Made by a program: the position numbers and the translations under genes
DNA from: Loktanella sp.
GTDB taxonomy: Bacteria > Pseudomonadota > Alphaproteobacteria > Rhodobacterales > Rhodobacteraceae
DNA length: 16,215 nt
NCBI GenBank assembly: GCA_003551805.1
Contig: PUNR01000302.1
Span: 1-16,215 of the forward strand
Reading direction: 5' to 3'
Shown here: positions 12,484 through 16,215 of the stretch, piece by piece
Position numbering within the stretch: position 1 is the first letter of the stretch
Layout: each line of letters begins with the position of its first letter
The notes under the pieces: generated by a model
Database searches by the model: none
What the model was told of the DNA's origin: nothing
Seen by the model: the letters and a program-made list of their open reading frames with translations, nothing else

Positions 12484-12696
12484 ATGGCAAAAGACAAACA
12501 CAATCCAATGAGTCGCCGGGCATTTTTCGGGGTGGCGGCGACGGGTGCTTCTGCTGCTGCTTTGACGGCAGGCGGGGCGCGTCCGGTGATGGCGCAGCAA
12601 ACCGGCGATGAACGCACGCGGGCGCGGTATCAGGAAACCGACCATGTCGCGACCTACTACCGGACCAACCGCTACTATGATCGGGGAGAGAACTGA
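12484..12696 (+). CDS. fdhX: Small Tat-signal protein of formate dehydrogenase loci (FdhX-like)
   Basis: This is a 70-residue protein dominated by a twin-arginine signal: M-A-K-D-K-H-N-P-M-S-R-R-A-F-F-G (S-R-R-x-F-F), a hydrophobic Ala-rich stretch, and a likely cleavage after P-V-M-A. That leaves a mature peptide of only about 35 residues with a Tyr/Arg-rich end (Y-Y-R-T-N-R-Y-Y-D-R). This matches the 'formate dehydrogenase region TAT target' family. The exported peptide probably associates with or helps export the FDH complex, but its role is unknown. I chose ATG 12484 because GAGGGAG lies 6 nt before it. An ATG 15 bases earlier has no ribosome site. Its TGA overlaps the fdhA ATG (TGATG), so translation of the two is coupled. 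The gene is small enough to be missed by annotation. Confidence 0.82.
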   Translation: MAKDKHNPMSRRAFFGVAATGASAAALTAGGARPVMAQQTGDERTRARYQETDHVATYYRTNRYYDRGEN

Positions 12697-15665
12697 TGCT
12701 GGTCAAACGCAGAACACGTGAGGCGACGGCGACAGGCCGTCTATCGCAAATGGCTGCAGGCGTCGCCGCCAAGCCGTTGGATCGCCGTAGCTTTTTGCGC
12801 GCATCGGGCATTGGTATCGGTGGTCTTGCTGCGATTGCCACTGTTGGCTCGGGTCTGACACAGCGGGTCGAAGCCGCAGGTTTCACCGATCCGGTGCAAC
12901 CGATCGAGATTAAAAAGAACATGTGCACCCACTGTTCGGTCGGCTGTTCGGTGATTGCCGAAGTCCAGAACGGTGTCTGGGTCGGTCAGGAACCTGCTTA
13001 TAACAGCCCGATCAACCGCGGTACGCATTGTGCCAAAGGCGCATCCGTGCGCGAGGTCGTGCATGGTGATCGCCGCCTGAAATATCCGATGAAAAAAGTC
13101 GGCGGCGAATGGCAGCGCATCAGCTGGGATCAGGCGCTGGACGAAATCGCAGAAAAGATGGGCGAAATCCGCGAGAACTCGGGCGCTGACTCGGTTTACC
13201 TTTTGGGTTCGGCCAAGTTCAGCAACGAAGGCTCGTATCTGTTCCGCAAACTTGCAGCCTTCTGGGGGACGAACAACGTCGACCATCAGGCGCGTATTTG
13301 CCATTCAACCACAGTTGCCGGTGTTGCGAACACCTGGGGCTATGGTGCGATGACCAACAGCTATAACGACATCCGCAATTCAAAGACCGTGATCTTCATG
13401 GGCTCGAACGCGGCAGAGGCGCATCCGGTGTCCTTGCAGCACATCCTTGAAGGCAAGGAAACGCAGCGGGCAAATGTGATCGTGCTTGATCCACGCTTTA
13501 CCCGCACAGCGGCCCATGCAACCGAATATATCCGTTTCCGTCCCGGCACCGATATCGCCGTGATCAACGGGATGCTTTACCACATCTTTGAAAATGGCTG
13601 GGAAGACACCGAATATCTGTCGCAGCGCGTCTACGGGATGGATCAGGTCCGCGAAGTTGTACGCGCTTATACACCAGAGGTCGTCGAAAAGATCGCCGGT
13701 GTGGATGGTGACACGCTCAAGCGGGCTGCTGAAAAGTTCGCCAAGGAACGCCCGTCGACCTTTATCTGGTGCATGGGTGGCACGCAGCACACTGTCGGTA
13801 CGGCCAACGTGCGCGCTTACAACATCCTGCTTCTGGCGACCGGCAACGTCGGCGGCGAAGGCAATGGCGCCAACATCTTCCGTGGCCACTGCAACGTGCA
13901 GGGTGCGACTGACTTTGGTCTCGATGTGGGCAACCTGCCTTGCTATTATGGCCTTGGTGCCGGCGCATGGCAGCATTGGTCGCGCGTTTGGGACGTGCCT
14001 TACGATTATTTCGTCAGCCGCTTTGATGATGTGCCATCCAAAGGCGGGCGCGATGCGCGGTCTGCCGAAGACAACATGACCATTCCGGGCATCACATCCA
14101 CACGCTGGTTTGATGCAGTCACCATGGACAGCGAAGACGTTGACCAGAAAGACAACATCAAGGCGATGATCGTATTCGGTCACGGTGGTAACACTGTGCC
14201 ACGTATGCAGGATGCCCGCCGCGGCATGGATGCGCTGGACCTGCTGGTCGTCGCTGACCCGCATCCAACAACTTTTGCCGCATTGCATTCGCGTACCGAC
14301 AACACCTATCTGCTGCCGATCTGCACGCAGTTTGAATGCTCGGGCTCGCGGACTGCGTCCAACCGGTCCGTCCAGTGGGGCGAAAAGATCGTCGATCCGA
14401 TCTTTGAATCCGACAATGATTATGCCGTGATGTATGCCTTGTCGCAGCGGCTTGGTTTTGCTGACGAGATGTTCAAGAACTTTGAACTGGTCGAAGGCAA
14501 ATTCGGCATGGAACCGACACCGGAATCGATTCTGCGCGAAATCAACCGTGGTGGCTGGTCTGTCGGGTATACCGGCCAAAGCCCCGAACGTCTGAAGGCC
14601 CACATGGCCAATCAGCAGCATTTCGATCTGATCACATTGCGCGCAAGACCGGACGCACCCGCAGAGATCGCTGGCGATTTCTACGGTCTGCCATGGCCTT
14701 GCTGGGGCACGCCTGAATTCCGGCATCCGGGCACCCACATTCTGTACAACACCAACGTACCGGTGATGGAAGGTGGCGGCGCGTTCCGTCCACGTTTCGG
14801 GCTGGAACGTGACGGTGAAACACTGCTTGCCGAAGGCAGCTGGAACCCCGGTTCCGAGATCGAGGATGGTTATCCCGAATTCACACTTGGGATGCTGAAA
14901 GAACTTGGCTGGGATGCGGATCTGACAGCGCAGGAACTGGCCGTGATTTCGCAGGTTGCAGGTGGTGACGTAGAACGGATGGACGGCGTCAGCTGGTCAC
15001 TTGACTTGTCGGGCGGTATCCAGCGGGTGGCGATCGAACATGGTTGTGTGCCCTACGGCAACGGCAAGGCCCGTGCGATTGCGTGGAACCTGCCAGACCC
15101 GATCCCTGTGCACCGCGAACCGATCTATTCGGCACGTCCCGAACTGGTTGCGGAATACCCGACCAACGAAAATGGCCGTCAGCAGCGGATGCCCAATATC
15201 GGCAGATCGGTGCAGCAAGACGCCGTGGATCGTAACCTTGCCCAAGACTTCCCGATCATCCTGACCTCTGGTCGCTTGGTCGAATACGAAGGCGGCGGCG
15301 AAGAAACACGGTCCAACCCATGGCTGGCCGAATTGCAGCAGGATATGTTCGTCGAGATCAATCCTGCAGATGCATCCGCACGCGGGATTTCCGATGGCGG
15401 TTGGGTCTGGGTTTATGGCCCCGAAAACGAATCCAGGGTGCGGGTCAAGGCCATGGTCACAGAACGTGTGAACTCTGGTCTGGCGTTCATGCCGTTCCAC
15501 TTTGCGGGCTGGTTCCAGGGCGAAGATCAGCGCGGCAACTACCCTGCCGGGACCGATCCGATTGTTCTGGGCGAATCCGTCAACACTGTTACCAGCTACG
15601 GCTATGACCCGGTGACCGGTATGCATGAAGGCAAAGTGACGCTTTGCCAGATCGCTGCGGCATAA
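12696..15665 (+). CDS. fdhA: Formate dehydrogenase catalytic (alpha) subunit, Tat-exported molybdopterin enzyme
   Basis: This is a 989-residue enzyme of the Mo/W-bis-MGD (DMSO reductase) family that oxidises formate to CO2, probably in the periplasm. The Tat signal D-R-R-S-F-L-R (29-35) precedes a hydrophobic stretch and a probable cleavage site near V-E-A (58-60). The [4Fe-4S] site is C77-x2-C80-x3-C84 with C112, followed by K114, the usual electron-relay lysine. The metal ligand is C202 in Q-A-R-I-C-H (H203 is the catalytic histidine). FdnG of E. coli has selenocysteine at this place, so this is a Cys-type enzyme. G-A-M-T-N (217-221) and G-S-N-A-A-E-A-H-P (236-244) agree with FdnG. The C-terminal molybdopterin-binding domain includes L-T-S-G-R-L-V-E-Y-E-G-G-G. 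Length is close to FdnG. It may bind tungsten instead of molybdenum; the sequence does not tell. The ATG overlaps the fdhX stop and is preceded by GGGGAGAG. Confidence 0.95.
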   Translation: MLVKRRTREATATGRLSQMAAGVAAKPLDRRSFLRASGIGIGGLAAIATVGSGLTQRVEAAGFTDPVQPIEIKKNMCTHCSVGCSVIAEVQNGVWVGQEPAYNSPINRGTHCAKGASVREVVHGDRRLKYPMKKVGGEWQRISWDQALDEIAEKMGEIRENSGADSVYLLGSAKFSNEGSYLFRKLAAFWGTNNVDHQARICHSTTVAGVANTWGYGAMTNSYNDIRNSKTVIFMGSNAAEAHPVSLQHILEGKETQRANVIVLDPRFTRTAAHATEYIRFRPGTDIAVINGMLYHIFENGWEDTEYLSQRVYGMDQVREVVRAYTPEVVEKIAGVDGDTLKRAAEKFAKERPSTFIWCMGGTQHTVGTANVRAYNILLLATGNVGGEGNGANIFRGHCNVQGATDFGLDVGNLPCYYGLGAGAWQHWSRVWDVPYDYFVSRFDDVPSKGGRDARSAEDNMTIPGITSTRWFDAVTMDSEDVDQKDNIKAMIVFGHGGNTVPRMQDARRGMDALDLLVVADPHPTTFAALHSRTDNTYLLPICTQFECSGSRTASNRSVQWGEKIVDPIFESDNDYAVMYALSQRLGFADEMFKNFELVEGKFGMEPTPESILREINRGGWSVGYTGQSPERLKAHMANQQHFDLITLRARPDAPAEIAGDFYGLPWPCWGTPEFRHPGTHILYNTNVPVMEGGGAFRPRFGLERDGETLLAEGSWNPGSEIEDGYPEFTLGMLKELGWDADLTAQELAVISQVAGGDVERMDGVSWSLDLSGGIQRVAIEHGCVPYGNGKARAIAWNLPDPIPVHREPIYSARPELVAEYPTNENGRQQRMPNIGRSVQQDAVDRNLAQDFPIILTSGRLVEYEGGGEETRSNPWLAELQQDMFVEINPADASARGISDGGWVWVYGPENESRVRVKAMVTERVNSGLAFMPFHFAGWFQGEDQRGNYPAGTDPIVLGESVNTVTSYGYDPVTGMHEGKVTLCQIAAA

Positions 15666-15680
15666 GGGGAGGATGAATAA

Positions 15681-16215
15681 ATGGCACGCATGAAATTCCT
15701 TTGTGACGCGGACCGCTGCATCGAATGCAACGCTTGCGTCACCGCCTGCAAAAACGAACACGAGGTGCCGTGGGGCATCAACCGCCGCCGCGTTGTCACG
15801 CTGAACGACGGTTTGCCGGGTGAACGCTCGGTGTCGATGGCCTGTATGCATTGCACCGATGCGCCTTGCGCTGCGGTTTGTCCGGTGGATTGCTTTTACA
15901 CCACCGACGATGCTGTCGTGTTGCACAACAAAGATACCTGCATCGGCTGTGGTTATTGCAGCTACGCCTGTCCGTTTGGCGCACCGCAATACCCGCAAAC
16001 CGCCAACTTTGGTACGCGTGGCAAGATGGACAAATGCACCTATTGTTCCGGTGGACCTGAACCCGACATGTCGCAGGCCGAATATGTCAAATACGGCGCG
16101 AACCGTCTGGCCGAAGGCAAACTGCCACTTTGCGCTGAGATGTGTTCGACCAAGGCGCTGCTGGCGGGTGATGGTGACATCATTGCTGACATTTACCGCG
16201 AACGGGTGGTGACCC
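15681..16215 (+). CDS. fdh3B: Formate dehydrogenase beta (Fe-S) subunit, FDH3-like, partial (3' end outside window)
   Basis: This is the first 178 codons of a ferredoxin-type electron-transfer subunit; the frame is still open at the window end. It carries 16 cluster cysteines for four [4Fe-4S] clusters, as in FdnH/HybA-type subunits: C13/C16/C19/C23, C55/C58/C63/C67, C87/C90/C93/C97, and C119/C122 with C151/C155. The 28-residue stretch between C122 and C151 (G-G-P-E-P-D-M and later Y-G-A-N-R-L-A-E-G) is longer than in FdnH as I recall it and fits the FDH3 subgroup. No own Tat signal is seen, so it should travel folded with FdhA. The ATG at 15681 has a strong GGGGAGGA 7 nt upstream and lies 15 nt after fdhA. 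A membrane cytochrome b gamma subunit probably follows beyond the window. Confidence 0.92.
   Translation, partial: MARMKFLCDADRCIECNACVTACKNEHEVPWGINRRRVVTLNDGLPGERSVSMACMHCTDAPCAAVCPVDCFYTTDDAVVLHNKDTCIGCGYCSYACPFGAPQYPQTANFGTRGKMDKCTYCSGGPEPDMSQAEYVKYGANRLAEGKLPLCAEMCSTKALLAGDGDIIADIYRERVVT

Noticed and set aside
13380..14738. 452-codon open frame on the minus strand inside fdhA
   Set aside because: It is fully antisense to a strongly conserved molybdoenzyme, has no ribosome site I can see, and its protein is unlike anything recognisable. Such frames arise from codon bias in GC-rich genes. The same applies to the minus-strand frames at 14997-15998 and 11906-12928.

Overview
The window reads as chromosomal DNA of a marine Rhodobacterales (Roseobacter-group) alphaproteobacterium. 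This is inferred from the moderately high GC content, the ectABC-ask operon with a divergent MarR-type ectR, and a formate dehydrogenase (FDH) locus carrying DUF3305, DUF3306, DUF6352-like and DUF6505-like genes, a combination I associate with that group. I cannot name a species.

Layout. (1) 1-230: a GC-rich stem-loop and a tRNA-Val(UAC). (2) 231-1154, minus strand: a membrane-anchored SPFH/band-7 protein. (3) 1266-5152, minus strand: a complete ectoine operon ectA-ectB-ectC-ask ending in a convincing intrinsic terminator. A 255-bp AT-rich divergent promoter region (5153-5407) separates it from ectR (plus strand, to 5908). No ectoine hydroxylase (ectD) or ectoine transporter is present in the window. 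(4) 5909-6142: a short convergent gap with a stem-loop and possibly the tail of a decayed gene. (5) 6143-16215: the FDH region. A large multi-cluster Fe-S protein lies on the minus strand. Divergent from it, a tightly packed plus-strand run encodes a biotin/lipoate-ligase-like protein, a DUF6505-like protein, a DUF6352-like protein, DUF3305 and DUF3306. After a 139-bp gap with two perfect dyad symmetries come a TorD/DmsD chaperone, a small Tat-signal protein (FdhX-like), the molybdopterin catalytic subunit FdhA and the start of the Fe-S subunit FdhB, which runs off the window end.

How the genes work together. EctB makes 2,4-diaminobutyrate from aspartate semialdehyde, EctA acetylates it and EctC cyclises it to ectoine. 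The dedicated aspartokinase feeds aspartate semialdehyde precursor into the route, and EctR probably represses it. In the second system, the Tat-exported FdhA and FdhB would oxidise formate on the periplasmic side of the membrane. TorD-like chaperone, FdhX and the DUF/Fe-S/ligase-like genes are candidates for cofactor insertion, maturation or electron transfer. These upstream accessory genes are the least understood part of the window and the best candidate for an undescribed system. Intergenic stretches are short, none above 300 bases, and I saw no insertion sequence, CRISPR array or phage gene.
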